64,000 nucleotides of DNA from Acarospora socialis (Eukaryota; Ascomycota; Lecanoromycetes; Acarosporales; Acarosporaceae): contig JAMYGW020000007.1 of NCBI GenBank assembly GCA_025617375.2, positions 1,612,001 through 1,676,000 of the forward strand, written 5' to 3'. The translations under genes were made by a program, and so were the position numbers. Position 1 is the stretch's first letter. Every line of letters begins with the position of its first letter. Positions 34,732-46,358 of this stretch are shown piece by piece. Below the pieces are notes generated by a model. That model had not been told where the DNA came from and did no database searches. It saw nothing but the letters and a program-made list of their open reading frames with translations.

Positions 34732-36166
34732 ATGGCCCCATATATAGTAGCAGCTGATAAACGCTGTCATCCTCGAAGATCACCCAGACTACCTAAGCAC
34801 ACACCAGTTTCTTACAATCAATTGGAGAATAGCTTCGCCGATGTTTCTGAATTGGAGCGAAATCTTGAATATGCAACTTCCAACAAAGACTTTCTGCAGG
34901 AGAAACAACCTGAAGTCCACAGATCCTCAAGGCTTGCTGTGAAGCGGCACACTCTTTCAGATAAACCCAAGGCCGTTCCTGACAGAATTCCTGGCAAGTC
35001 AACAATAGGAAGTGCCATAGGAACATCCATATCAAAGGTCGCGGTCGCGGGAGAAGATACGGCCAAGTTGATTCGACAAGTCCTGCACTTCGACGATCTC
35101 CCGGAATGGATGCAGACCGACCCATATATCAGGTATGGCTACCGGTGCGAGCTGAAGAGCTTCCGCGAATGCTGCCGGTCGCTCTTCTATCCCCACAACG
35201 AATTCGTAAACACCTGGTCACATCTGCTACCCGCGCTCTTCTTCCTCACCCTGCTTCTGGTAGCCGACTACCCTGTCCTATACGGCCCGGCCCAGGTCTC
35301 GTGGATCGACAATCTGGCGATCCAGATGTATGTTGCCGGAACCGCGGGTTGTCTATTCCTCTCGGTGAGTGTCTTCTTACATCATTTCCATCTGACGCCG
35401 TTTATATAGGGCCAAAGAGAGACTGAACGGCACTCTCCCGCTATCAGAATGTTATGCTCACTGATGTTCCATAGGCATTCTTCCACGGCACCAATGCCCA
35501 CTCGGAGGAGGTCGCACGTCGCTTCCTTAAGCTCGACTACCTCGGCATAGTCCTGACCATCTCAACAACGTGCATGTCCGCCAGCTACTTCGGCCTATAC
35601 GGAAGCACGTGCCTGCAAACCCTCTATATCACGCTGACCATCATCTGCGCCGCAGCGGTGTTTCGGGCGGTGTTGCATCCGGACGCGGACGGCCATAGTG
35701 CGGCGGCGTGGAGGTAAAACACACTGCAACATCCGTTTCCTAGCATAGTCGTCCTTTGAAATTGGTCGTCAGAGCACTGACATTGCTTGATATAGAGCAG
35801 TAGTATTCATGGCACTTGCGCTGAGTGGATTCATGCCCGTTGCGCATGTTGCCCTTGCGGAAGGGGCCGAGGGCTCAGGGCGATTTCCACTCGCGAACAT
35901 CGCAGTAACGTGTGGATCTTATCTGGTCGGCACAGTTTTTTACATCTATCGTGTGCCAGAAAAGCACTTCCCAGGCTATTTTGATATTTGGGTGAGTAGA
36001 TGGTTCTTCTGTCCATTTGTGCTCGGCATGAGATGGTGTCAGGCTGACGAGAAAATATGGTGGAGCTTTGTAGGGAGCGAGCCACCAGATTTTCCATGTG
36101 CTTGTTGTATTTGGCCAGGTTGTGCATCTCCAAGGACTAATACACATGGTGCTTAGATATTATTAG
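34732..36166 (+). CDS. PAQR/Izh family seven-helix membrane protein
   Basis: Four exons: 34732..35364, 35475..35713, 35796..35991, 36074..36166, 386 aa. The N-terminal about 120 residues are hydrophilic. The domain begins with HFDDLPEWMQTDPYIRYGYR, then SLFYPHNEFVNTWSHLLPAL, the AdipoR-type signature with the first zinc-ligand His (SHLL). Later come FFHGTNAHSEE and the last-helix motif GASHQIFHVLVV, whose two histidines complete the zinc site. Seven membrane spans are expected. Fungal members (yeast Izh) affect zinc and lipid homeostasis; adiponectin-receptor relatives act as ceramidases. The ATG at 34732 is the first in frame; codons upstream are open only from TTG. Confidence 0.9.
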
Positions 36167-36513
36167 GATGCCAGTTGGTCGGACCAAGGTAAAGATCGAT
36201 TTTCAGTAGAAATCATATAGAACATAGACTATAAATGTGATCCACAAAATCAGGGCAGACGGGAGATATTGTTATGTTGTTGAAATTCGGGAAGTGTATG
36301 AAACTACATAGTACAGATCTGGACAAACACCTTTTCCGGAGCTCCGACTGGCTCCGTGGTCTTTTACTGCCAAGAGTTCGCGATAGCGACTTCTTCGATA
36401 TCAGCGCTCGTACAGTAGTCGAACCACGACAAATTTCTTCAGCTACTTAAACCTCAACTTAAAGAAGCATCAAGGTGGATTCCCTACCGTATCGCTTCAA
36501 AAGCGGAGGCGGT
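36167..36513. other. Intergenic, TSR1 promoter
   Basis: No gene seen. Confidence 0.5.
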
Positions 36514-39019
36514 ATGGCTCCACTACCTGATCATCATCACCGCAGTACCACGAAAGTATCGCACAAGTCTTTCAAGTCAAAACACTCCACAAAGGGTCTG
36601 CTCAAGGAACGCTCCAAGGGTATAGTGTGTTCTTTCCAGTTGCTATGGTTTTCTGATTTCTAGAACAGGTAAGATTGACGGAGAAGGGCGCCAGCGAAAA
36701 ACACCACACCAACAGCTAATGTCGAAACTTGATCGCCGCAATCAAGCACGCCAGAAGCAGCAAGCCAAACACCAAGAAAATATAAAAGCTACATCGATCT
36801 TTGCTGGACAACATGGGGCACCCAGGATTGTCGCTGTCGTACCTCTTTGCCCAGACGGGGATGCACCTGCAGCTGTGCGTCAGCTCAATACAAGCCTAGG
36901 GCCTCATAACGAGGTCCCTACCAAAGGGTTGGCTCGAGTGAGAGTCGACAGGTTCAAGCAAACCCTGGTATTAATGCCTGTGTGGAGAGACTTAACATCT
37001 GTATTGGACGCTTGCCGAGTGGCAGACTTTGTGATTGTCATACTCTCCCCCGCGCAAGAGGTGGATAAAGAAGGAGAGCTTTTCCTGCGGTGCATCGAGG
37101 GGCAAGGAATGTCGAACGTCATCACAGTCGTTCAGGGCCTTGATGCCATAAATCCACCCAAGAGACGGCAACAGGTCGCTTCGTCGCTCAAATCCTTTAT
37201 TACGCATTTCTTCCCTTCGCAGGAGAAAGTGTTCTCCCTAGACTCACTACAGGAATGTTCAAACATTGTTCGGTCACTGTGCACTACAACACCGAAAGGT
37301 GTCAGATGGAGAGAAGACCGGAGCTGGATGCTAGTTGAGGACGTGCAATGGCCAACAGAAATCGAGAACACCTCGGATCAAGTGGGCGAGGTGATCGTTA
37401 CTGGTGTTGTAAGAGGGAAGGGGCTCAAAGCGGATAGACTCGTTCATCTTGGAGATTTGGGCGAATTTCAGATTGAGAAAATCGTGGCATCACCGTTACC
37501 AAAGAACAAGAAAAGACAGGCTAATGAGATTGATATTGAGGTTGAACATGAAGGACATGATTTGCTAGAGCAACCTACAGCGGACCAGGACGACATGGCC
37601 GAGCTTGCCCCTGAAGAAGTCTTGATGGCTGACGCTGGCGACTTGGCTGTTTCTGAAGCAACTACCGAAAAGAAAGGCGTGCTACTTGACGATCATCATT
37701 ATTTCTCAGACGATGAGACACATCTACCTGAGGCCCCTAAGCGACTGCCCAAAGGCACATCATCCTATCAAGCGGCATGGTTCCTAGGTGATATGTCTGA
37801 CTCAGGCTCGGATGTTGACGAAGCCGAAGGGCCGGATGGGGATATTTCAATGGATCAGCCGTCGGGTCCCGAAGATGGTGCTGAAGGCTTTGATCACAGA
37901 AACCAAGGAGCGCCTATGGAGGGGCCTCCGTCGGAGTACCCCCAATCCGAGATGTTTCTGGATCCTTCACCGGACGAAGAGGAAGAACAACTAGCGGCCT
38001 ATCGCTCTAGACGAAAGAACGAAGCTGAGGAGGATCTTGAGTTTCCCGATGAGATTGAGCTGCATCCCAACGTTCTGGCCAGAGAGCGTCTCGCAAGATA
38101 TCGAGGCCTGAAAAGCTTGAAGACCAGTCACTGGAAGACGGATGAGGATAGATCCTATGAGCCGGAAGAATGGAGAAGACTCCTCCAGATCACAAACTAC
38201 AAAGGAACGAAGAGTCAAGTGGTTCGAGAAGCTCTTGTCGGCGGAGTTCAGCCCGGTACACGGGTTAACGTCCACCTCCGCGACGTTCCACTATCTTTGC
38301 GGTCAAGTCTCAATATGTCTCGACCCCTTGCCATGTATTCCTTCCTCCGTCACGAACACAAGCGCACAGTGGTCAACTGTAGCTTCACCCTGAGCTCTGA
38401 CTACCCGCAGCCGGTCAAGTCCAAGGAAGAGCTCATCATGCAATGCGGCCCTCGCCGATTCGTCATCAATCCCCTCTTCTCTCAACTCGGCAACACACCC
38501 AACAACGTCCACAAATTCGATCGTTACGTCCATCCGGGCCGGACTGCAATGGCAACCTTCACCGCCCCACTGACCTGGGGCTCCGTACCAACTCTCTTCT
38601 TCAAGCGCAACTCACCATCAGCGGATCCCGAAGCTGACGAGCCACCCGAGACACCAGATTCTACCTCTGCCCTGGAACTCATCGGCACCGGGACCTCCCA
38701 ACCCCCAGACCACAACCGCGTCATCGCCAAGCGCGTGATCCTGACCGGTTATCCGTATAAGATCTACAAGAAGCTCGTGACGGTACGCTACATGTTCTTC
38801 AACGCGGAGGACGTCAACTGGTTCAAAGCGCTGCAACTCTGGACGAGACGAGGACGCAGCGGATATATCAAGGAGAGTTTGGGCACGCATGGCTACTTCA
38901 AGGCTACGTTTGACGGCAAGATCAATCCGCAGGATGCAGTCGGTGTGAGTCTGTATAAGCGGGTGTTTCCGAGGAGTGCGCGGGCTTGGCGATTGGATGA
39001 GAGGGGTGATGTAGTGTAG
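36514..39019 (+). CDS. TSR1: Ribosome biogenesis protein Tsr1
   Basis: Two exons, 36514..36619 and 36669..39019, 818 aa; 49-bp intron GTATAG...ACAG. The N-terminus HRSTTKVSHKSFKSKHSTKG is the basic motif shared by Bms1/Tsr1. MSKLDRRNQARQKQ follows, then a GTPase-like fold without a functional P-loop, an AARP2CN region (about 230-320), a long acidic linker (about 270-430), and the C-terminal domain with LHPNVLARERLARYRGLKSL and FIRT-type barrels ending with GVSLYKRVFPRSARAW. Role: cytoplasmic/nuclear 40S maturation, blocking premature factor binding to pre-40S. Convergent with SEC17 across 183 bp. Confidence 0.95.
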
Positions 39020-39202
39020 CAAGCCATATAGCCGCAAAGACTCGCTCACGTATACAATGGCAAGGAGAGTCAGACTAGTCACTTCATCGAACCACTTGGC
39101 CAAGACTTCTTCTGAGCGTGTGGGAAAGCGTCTGACGACACTCGGTCTAACATACCCACCCCTATCCCACAACGTATGCAAACGCCCGAACCCAAACAAA
39201 CA

Positions 39203-40504
39203 TCATGAAAAATCCTCCCCCTTCTCCTCAATGCTATTCTTCACCCGCAGCAGGATCGTCGTCTTCCACTTATCCAGCTTGCACATCTGGTCGAACTGGA
39301 ACAGCTTGTCCGCGAACGCCTCCTGATCCCCTTGCTCCACCGCCTCCGCCAGATCGACCAGCAGCTGATGTTCTCGCGTCGACGCAAAGGTCGGGTCGAG
39401 GTCGCGGTAGCTTTCTAGGGCGCGGTTCGTCGCGACCATGTCCTGCGAGAGTGAGAGAGCGCGTTAGCTCAGTAAATTGAGCGAGAATTTGAGAGGAGGA
39501 AGAGGAGAGATGGGAAGGAAAGGGTGGAGCTTTACGTTGGTGGCGAGGTGACACATGCCGGCCTTGAGGAAATAGTCCTTGACGGACCACTTCATCAGGT
39601 TGTTGCTGACGGACGACTTGGCGACTTTCTCGTAGTGCTCGATTGCCTTGTAGTAGTCCCCCTCTATGGCGGCAAGGTCGGCGACTTTGAGGTAGAGTTT
39701 GTTCGCGAGCCTGTTGTCCTCCGCGACAACGGAGAGTCAGTCAGCGTGGATAGAATCGAAGGGGAACGAGCTGGCCCTATTTCCCCCAAACGACAACCCA
39801 CTCCTCTTCTGAGTAAACTATTCCCGAATGTCCCTGGAGGGAAAGAGTAGAACCTACGCCTCCGCATTATCACTCTCGAACCACCCGGCCGCCGTCTCGT
39901 ACGCGTCGATGGCCCGCTTCTGATCGCCGATTTCCACCTCGTACACCTCGGCCAGGTTCTGCTGATGCGTCGCCGCCCGCCGGAAATTGCCCTTCATCGT
40001 GTAGTGGTTGATGGCGGAGCTCAGCACCCGCGCCGCATCCTCCGGGTCCGTCTTGCGGTAGGACTTGTACGCTTCCGTCAGCGTGTTGGCGGCGTCGTCG
40101 GGCTCGTTGAGGTTCTTGGTTTGGATGGTCGCGGCGCGCTCGAATGCTAGCCCTGCTTCTTTGCCTGTTTGCCCGTAGGGGGAGGGTGTCAGTGGGCATT
40201 TGGAGTATGGGGAGGAAGGAGGAATGGGAGGGGGACGGGAGGGTAGGGAGGGCGCAACCTTGTTTCTGCATTCGGAATGCGTTCGCCGCTTGTGTGTAGA
40301 GGTCCACCGCATTCTCGTATTTCTCCGTTCGTCCGCCGAAGAGGCTGAAGCCTCCGCCGGCGGCTTGTGCGGCTTTGTCTGCCTGCCGAGGTGTTGTTAG
40401 CCTGTTCGTGGAGATTCAGGAGCTTGGGCTGTTGGACATGCTCAATGGAGGGGCCTTTTGCGTCAACTTACCTTTTGCAGTAATGCCCGTGGGTCTTGGG
40501 CCAT
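39203..40504 (-). CDS. SEC17: Alpha-SNAP, Sec17
   Basis: Five exons on the minus strand: 40504..40472, 40382..40259, 40164..39858, 39710..39536, 39442..39203; 292 aa, the standard alpha-SNAP length. The N-terminus MAQDPRALLQKADKAAQAA joins GGGFSLFGGR, the membrane-interacting loop. TPR-like helical pairs follow: YTQAANAFRMQKQGKEAGLA, NLAEVYEVEIGDQKRAIDAY and LANKLYLKVADLAAIEGDYY. The C-terminus LLVDLAEAVEQGDQEAFADK precedes the end that stimulates NSF ATPase. Role: SNARE complex disassembly with Sec18/NSF in the cytosol. The second intron has a weak GTTGCG donor; phases still agree. Divergent from the amidotransferase gene by 232 bp. Confidence 0.95.
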
Positions 40505-40736
40505 TGTGACTGGCAGTAATGGTCCAAACGATTATTGAAAACGCATAAGTTTTAGTGAGTATAAGGATGTTGTTTGGGAATGTTGCCTTTACGAGTTCCC
40601 TTTCCACGTCATGCTGCCACCATGCGCTGGTCGTGTCTGCTGACTCAGCCGAAAGTGACTCCGGTTTTCTGTCCATTCCGTCTCCCGACTTACGCACCTC
40701 ATCAGAACAAGTGGACCGTAATGCGGTGGTGGGTCC

Positions 40737-41375
40737 ATGGCCTTGCCAGGATACAAGATGCTCGGTACGATCTATCTGCGTCGTAGCTCTCAACTCTTCC
40801 GGGCATTCGCAGCTCGAAAGGAGGGTCTCCCGAAGCCCGTTCGGGGAATACACAGTACCAGCTCGGCACGATCCTCTTCATCAGGCTCCCGACCAGCCCA
40901 GCAATCGGATGATATTGCTTCAATCCTATCGGAACCTACCTGGTCTGTCCGATCTCTCCTCCCACCAGCGTCCGATGCCCCCGAGACCCCCGCGGTTACG
41001 CCGAAGCAACTTCATCACCTCCTCCGACTCTCCGCCCTACCGGCGCCGGAAAGCAAGGAAGACGAGCGAAAGATGCTGAAAACACTCAGCTCTCAGTTGC
41101 ATTTCGTCAGGGAAATTCAAAGTGTGGATACGAGTGGAGTAGAGCCGCTGCGCAGCATAAGGGATGAGACGCGCGAAGCGGAGGGAGAGATTGAGATTAC
41201 GATGGACGACTTGAAGGAGGCGTTTGCAAAGGAAGAGAGAGTCGGAAGAACCGGGCGGTTGAGGCGGAGGAAGGATCTCCCAGTCGACACGGAAGGTGCT
41301 GAGGACTGGGATGTGCTGGGTCATGCTTCTAGGAAGGTTGGCAGATACTTTGTGGTTGAGAGTGGGAAACAGTGA
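40737..41375 (+). CDS. Mitochondrial Glu-tRNA(Gln) amidotransferase subunit (GatC/Gta3-like)
   Basis: Single exon, 212 aa. An Arg/Ser-rich N-terminus (YLRRSSQLFRAFAARKEG) looks like a mitochondrial presequence. The core SVRSLLPPA, TPKQLHHLLRLSALP and LHFVREIQSVDTSGVEPL followed by SIRDETR is the fungal Gta3/GatC-type domain. In fungi this small subunit joins GatA and GatB and converts Glu-tRNA(Gln) to Gln-tRNA(Gln) in mitochondria. A second ATG eight codons downstream is an alternative start. Confidence 0.82.
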   Translation: MALPGYKMLGTIYLRRSSQLFRAFAARKEGLPKPVRGIHSTSSARSSSSGSRPAQQSDDIASILSEPTWSVRSLLPPASDAPETPAVTPKQLHHLLRLSALPAPESKEDERKMLKTLSSQLHFVREIQSVDTSGVEPLRSIRDETREAEGEIEITMDDLKEAFAKEERVGRTGRLRRRKDLPVDTEGAEDWDVLGHASRKVGRYFVVESGKQ

Positions 41376-42363
41376 TGCAGTCCTCCGGGAGAGCTCTCTT
41401 GGTATGATCCGAACTCGGGACTCGGATCTTACAAAGAATTTATTCGTTGGCTCAGCCCAGCTACGACGTGACTACCTACGCCATGGGAACGAGCATCTTG
41501 CGGTCAAACCCGGATTCGTCAAACTAGGAGCAGCTCCACTATGCCAAGCCCACGATAAGCCGAAGTTCGTGGCACTTGTCTGCACCTCCTGTCGACCACT
41601 GCGGGTAGAGTCAGGGGCCTGTTCGCAGGGCAAATCACTTGTTTACCCCGTACTGTGTCCAGACGGGGGCGGGTCCCCCACAGCAGGCTCACAGTCCGTC
41701 TGACAAATATATGAGCAAAAGAGGTACGGAGGGTAGGACACGTTCGGGATAGTGGGTTAGCTAAAATCTCTAGACGCAAAGTACGCACGATCGATTAGGA
41801 TTTGTGTAGAGTCTGAACTCAGATTTGCTTCGCAGAGAGACGGAATACCTTCCGGGGGTTTTCCTGCGCACTTGTTACTTCTCTATTGCCAAGTAATATG
41901 ACAGACTACTTGCAGGGGACCGACAATGTTATCCACGGGAGCGACACAGCAGCCAGTTTACTCGGGCAAACGAGATTGCACTCGGAGTCTGATCTGGAAG
42001 GTCGATATCAGGGGTCCGGATCTGTACAACTGCGTACCACGGCAGGGGTGGAGGGTATGAGAGATCAGTTAATATCGAGACATGGCTCCGACGACTGATC
42101 ACGGCCAGAGGGCGTTGTAAATCTAACGTCTTTGTCTTTCATATACAACTCTTAGGCTGTAACTTGAGTCTATCAAACGTGATGTCTTCTGAGATGACCT
42201 ACGAGTACAGTACATGTGGGGTAGATAGTCCTGTAAACATGATGGCATGTTTCAGACCAACGTCATCATCACTAGGGAACCCCACTACACCAATAAGGCA
42301 GCCTGTTTATCGTAAACATCGCTTCATCAATACCTTAACGATAGCGGATCACTTTCAGCAACG
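41376..42363. other. Intergenic
   Basis: Nearly 1 kb upstream of the DUF726 gene; a 70-codon frame at 41886 is not convincing. Nothing else seen. Confidence 0.5.
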
Positions 42364-44442
42364 ATGTCGAACCCAGTATCATGGTTCTCCTCTGGAGATA
42401 AGGGAAAAGAAAAGAAAGCTGAGGATGCGGACAATCAAGATCTCAGCACGGTTCTTGACGAGCACCAGCGCGGTGAGCTCACGCTCCTAGTTGCTAGGGC
42501 CGCAGAAGCCATGCGTAAAGGCATCGAAGCCAACTTCGATGCGACCGCGACCCTCTCCCCTGACCTTATCGGAGACTTGACAAGTGAAGACGACAAAATC
42601 ATGAATCCGAACATCGACCCCGCAACAGTTGATGTGGAGCATTTCGACCGCGAACGCAAGTTGAAGGAGCAGAGGGAGAAGGAGCTCTCGGCGCCAAAGA
42701 TGAAGGAGTTGAAGAATGCAGCCATACAGTTCTTAGATGACTGGAGGGACGGCGTCCTACAGCGTGTGGGCGAGGTCGTCAACTCCAAGGAGACGGCGGA
42801 ACATCAGAAGGGGCAGGCGAAGGGCGTGCATTCCGTGCATGAACCCAAGGACAAGAAGATCGATGCGAATGCTAAAGGGGGCGAAGACGTCTCAAGTGCT
42901 TTGCATGACCTGTACCCGCCGATTTCAACGCCGCTGGCCTCGTTGGAAGAGGAGAAGAGAATCCTGATCTTGCACTCAATGTTGCTTCTGTTGCTCAGTC
43001 TAGAACATTACATCGCACCGTCAAGGATCCTTCTGCTGTACTTGACATCCAGTCTGAGGCTTTCCATCGATGTACTCACAGAGGACGAGAAGAAGGTGGC
43101 GCAGGGGCTGTTGGAGGCGGCGAAGCACATGTCTGGGGATGAAGAGACGCAGAAGAAAGCAGAGGAGAACAAGAATTCACGAAAGTGGAAGGTCGGCCTT
43201 GCATCTGTTGCTGGAGCCGCGATCATCGGGGTCACTGGAGGGCTCGCAGCGCCCCTGGTAGCAGCTGGTGTGGGCAGTGTCATGGGTGGGTTAGGCCTCG
43301 GCGCGACGGCCGCCGCAGGATATCTGGGTACGGTAGCAGGAAGTACGGTTATAGTGGGAGGTCTATTCGGCGCATATGGCGGTCGAATGACGGGACAGAT
43401 GATGGATGCTTACGCCAAGGAAGTGCAGGACTTCGCCTTCATCCCTGTTCGTGGCTCGCGCAAAGCTTTCAGAGAGGAAAAAGAGGCGGCGGGGGAAGAT
43501 CGCAGGCTCCGTGTCGCAATTGGTATCAGCGGCTGGCTTACTGAGAAAGAAGAAACGGTGACACCATGGCGTGTCTTGGGCAAAGGCGCCGAAGTCTTCG
43601 CGTTGAGATGGGAACTCGAAGCGTTGCTGAACCTGGGCAACGCGATGCAAGCGATGGTGACCAGTGCTGCATGGGGTTACGCTAAAAGTGAGATCATCAA
43701 GCGCACGATATTCGCTGAGATGACGGCCGCACTGTGGCCGCTTGGTCTGCTGAAAATCTCCAGGATAGTTGACAATCCTTTCAGCGTTGCGAAGGCCAGA
43801 GCTGAGAAAGCTGGCGAAGTCTTGGCGGATGCGCTGATCAACAAGGCACAAGGGGAGCGGCCTGTAACGCTTATAGGCTATTCCCTTGGTGCAAGAGTGA
43901 TTTACACATGCTTGATGAGCTTAGCGAAGAGGAGAGCCTTCGGTCTCGTGGAGTCGGTGGTCCTTATCGGGGCACCAATACCTTCAGACACCAGCGATTG
44001 GCGTGTGCTGCGCAGTGTGGTCGCCGGGAGACTAATCAATGTTTTCTCGGAGAATGATTACGTCCTTGGCTTCTTGTACCGGACCAGCAGCATCCAGTTC
44101 GGGGTTGCAGGTTTGCAAAAAGTGGAGGGTCTCCCAGGCGTGGAGAACATTGACGTCAGCGACACCGTCAGTGGCCACCTGAGATACCGATACCTTGTCG
44201 GCAGCATCCTGAAGAAGACAGGCTTCGAGGACATTGAGCTAGAGGAGGTGGAGAAAGAAGAGGAGGCGCTGCGCGTCATGGAAGAAGAAGAGCGGAAATC
44301 AAGCTTGCTCCGTCAGAAGGAAGAGAAGAAGGGCGGAGACGGGAACCCTGAACACGAGGCTGACAAGTTGGAGAACGAGGTGCAGCAGAAGACGCAGAAG
44401 AGCTTGATGCAGCGGGCGGCGGAGCAGCTTCACATCAGCTGA
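42364..44442 (+). CDS. DUF726 (TMCO4/Mil1-like) membrane lipase
   Basis: Single exon, 692 aa. Helical hydrophilic N-terminus with LLLLSLEHY at about 205-213. A Gly/Ala-rich hydrophobic region at about 276-345 (VGLASVAGAAIIGVTGGLAA) should enter the membrane. The alpha/beta-hydrolase part follows: VAIGISGWLTEKEE, WELEALLNLGNAM, then the nucleophile elbow GYSLGAR with Ser507. VVLIGAPIPSD and INVFSENDYVLGFLYRTSS follow with a probable catalytic Asp. The Glu/Lys coiled-coil tail is charged. Yeast relative YFL034W (Mil1) is an adaptin-interacting lipase at the Golgi/endosome; the role here is by family only. Confidence 0.88.
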   Translation: MSNPVSWFSSGDKGKEKKAEDADNQDLSTVLDEHQRGELTLLVARAAEAMRKGIEANFDATATLSPDLIGDLTSEDDKIMNPNIDPATVDVEHFDRERKLKEQREKELSAPKMKELKNAAIQFLDDWRDGVLQRVGEVVNSKETAEHQKGQAKGVHSVHEPKDKKIDANAKGGEDVSSALHDLYPPISTPLASLEEEKRILILHSMLLLLLSLEHYIAPSRILLLYLTSSLRLSIDVLTEDEKKVAQGLLEAAKHMSGDEETQKKAEENKNSRKWKVGLASVAGAAIIGVTGGLAAPLVAAGVGSVMGGLGLGATAAAGYLGTVAGSTVIVGGLFGAYGGRMTGQMMDAYAKEVQDFAFIPVRGSRKAFREEKEAAGEDRRLRVAIGISGWLTEKEETVTPWRVLGKGAEVFALRWELEALLNLGNAMQAMVTSAAWGYAKSEIIKRTIFAEMTAALWPLGLLKISRIVDNPFSVAKARAEKAGEVLADALINKAQGERPVTLIGYSLGARVIYTCLMSLAKRRAFGLVESVVLIGAPIPSDTSDWRVLRSVVAGRLINVFSENDYVLGFLYRTSSIQFGVAGLQKVEGLPGVENIDVSDTVSGHLRYRYLVGSILKKTGFEDIELEEVEKEEEALRVMEEEERKSSLLRQKEEKKGGDGNPEHEADKLENEVQQKTQKSLMQRAAEQLHIS

Positions 44443-45268
44443 TGGAGATTTTGGCTCTGTTTCGAGGCGGCGTTCGGATATTATGATACACGATACACGA
44501 AATAAGGGATACATGAGGCATGGAACGCTGGGCTCATGTAGCTGTTTATCTTGCTTTACCTACGCACTTCCAAGTGCCTTGATGAGATATTACGCTCAAA
44601 TTGTCATGACCGGTATTTCCTCAATACCGAGTCAATCTGTGTCTTGTATCACCACGCTTCCTTGCAGATTAAGGATTCCTTAAGGCGAAGATGACCCCTT
44701 TTCCAATGTGATAGCTGTTGTGCTCCTCTACACTTCACTATAACTGTCTTTGAAGACTTTGGCTCGACTCTCCACATCGGCCTATGGGACCAAGCCCGAC
44801 GGAGTGGTGGGATACTTCTCAATGTGGTAAAGGCAGTAAAATTATTTGTTTACATGTTGATAACAAGATGATAATATACAATTTAGAGCATTAAAAACCT
44901 CTCGAATTTTCTCCAAGGTCTTTCTCTACAATCGACATGAAGCGGACTCTGAAGGCGAGAGGCTCCCTATATCAGAGAAAGTAATATAAGTCTCATATTC
45001 GAAACTGAACAACTAGGTACAACCGACTCCCTGCGAGTGTAACCCCACTTAGGGTTTATAGTAATGGAGTATGTTGTAAGCTCCCAAAACCTCGGCGGGC
45101 CTCAATGATACAGTAACCGTCGGAAAAGCAAATATCTGTATACTCATCTTGCAGCTGTAACGACTCTGTAGTACGGCCCATAATCAAACCTCCGTATACC
45201 CTGCCCCTCAACCCCTCTCCCCTCCCCTCCTCAACCAACACCTTCCGCTGCACACCTCGACCCCAACC
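44443..45268. other. Intergenic, ureG promoter
   Basis: AT-rich around 44820-44900; no gene seen. Confidence 0.5.
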
Positions 45269-46358
45269 ATGGCCTCCATTCTCGCCGCCCACACCCACGA
45301 CGACACCACCCCGCACACACACACTCGCACTCCAATAGCGACCACTTCTCCGCCGCCACGCACGGGTACACGCACGAGATCCTCTCCGGCCCAGGCTCCT
45401 ACACGGCGCGCGAGAAGCCGGTGACGGAAGGGCGGGACTGGAAGGAGCGGGCATTTACGGTTGGGATTGGGGGGTCGTGTGCCCTCTATTCTTTTCCCCG
45501 TCATCTATGAGAAAGTGGGGGGGGGAGATGGGCGGAAGAGCTAGGTGTGGGCCAATGGAGTGCTGATGTGGGTTTGGGGATTGGGTGACAGACCCGTGGG
45601 ATCCGGCAAGACGGCATTGATGCTGGCGCTGTGTTTGGCGCTGCGGGACGAGTACTCGATTGCGGTGGTGACGAACGATATCTTCACCCGGTGGAGTACG
45701 CGCCGTTTTCTTCGTCGTCACTGACTATCTCCAACATGGACTAACCACTTCTCCGCCAACAGCGAAGACGCCGAATTCCTCACCCGGAACCACGCCCTCC
45801 CTCTCGAACGGATCCAGGTCTGTCTCTCCCCTCCCTTTCCCCCTCTCCACGCCACCCAGCCAAACCCCACTAACCCCCCTTCTCCACCACCCCAACAGGC
45901 CATCGAAAACAGGCAACTGCCCCCACGCCGCCATCCGCGAAGACATCAGCAGCAACCCTCTCGGCCCTCACCTCCCTCACCACCCTCTTCCGCCCCCGAC
46001 CTCCTGCTCATCGAATCCGGCGGCGACAATCTCGCCGCCAACTTACTCGCCCGAGCTGGCCGACTACATCATCTACGTCATCGACGTCGCCGGCGGCGAC
46101 AAGATCCCGCGAAAAGGGGGGCCCGGCATCACGGGGAGTGATCTGTTGGTGAGTCAATAAGTGCGATTTGGCCGAGGCCGTGGGGGCTGATTTGCGGGTT
46201 ATGGAGGGCGATGCCAGGAGGGTTAGGGAGGGGGGGCCGATTGTGCTGGCGGAGGTGAAGGGGGGGGGAAGGGCGTGAGGGATGTGGTGGGGTTGGTGGT
46301 TAGTGCGTGGAGGGGGAGTGGGGCGTGGGCGGGGTGGAGGGAGCGGGAGGGGATGTGA
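45269..46358 (+). pseudogene. ureG: Urease accessory GTPase UreG, frame-disrupted
   Basis: Recognisable UreG on the plus strand in four exons (45269..45473, 45592..45690, 45763..45817, 45899..46358). Conserved segments: His-rich metal-binding N-terminus, THEILSGPGSYTAREKP, VGIGG joined to [13 protein letters not shown] (P-loop), [20 protein letters not shown], an ESGGDN switch, [20 protein letters not shown], and a C-terminal LVVSAWRGSGAW. These segments lie in different reading frames. About seven small indels are needed: one CA-unit change in a CA run near 45320, single-base additions near 45907, 45955, 45990, 46045 and 46150, and a length change in the G run at 46261-46268. There are few or no missense changes, which fits very recent decay or consensus indel errors in a GC-rich stretch. 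UreG delivers nickel to urease with UreD/UreF, so true loss predicts a urease-negative strain. Confidence 0.75.
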
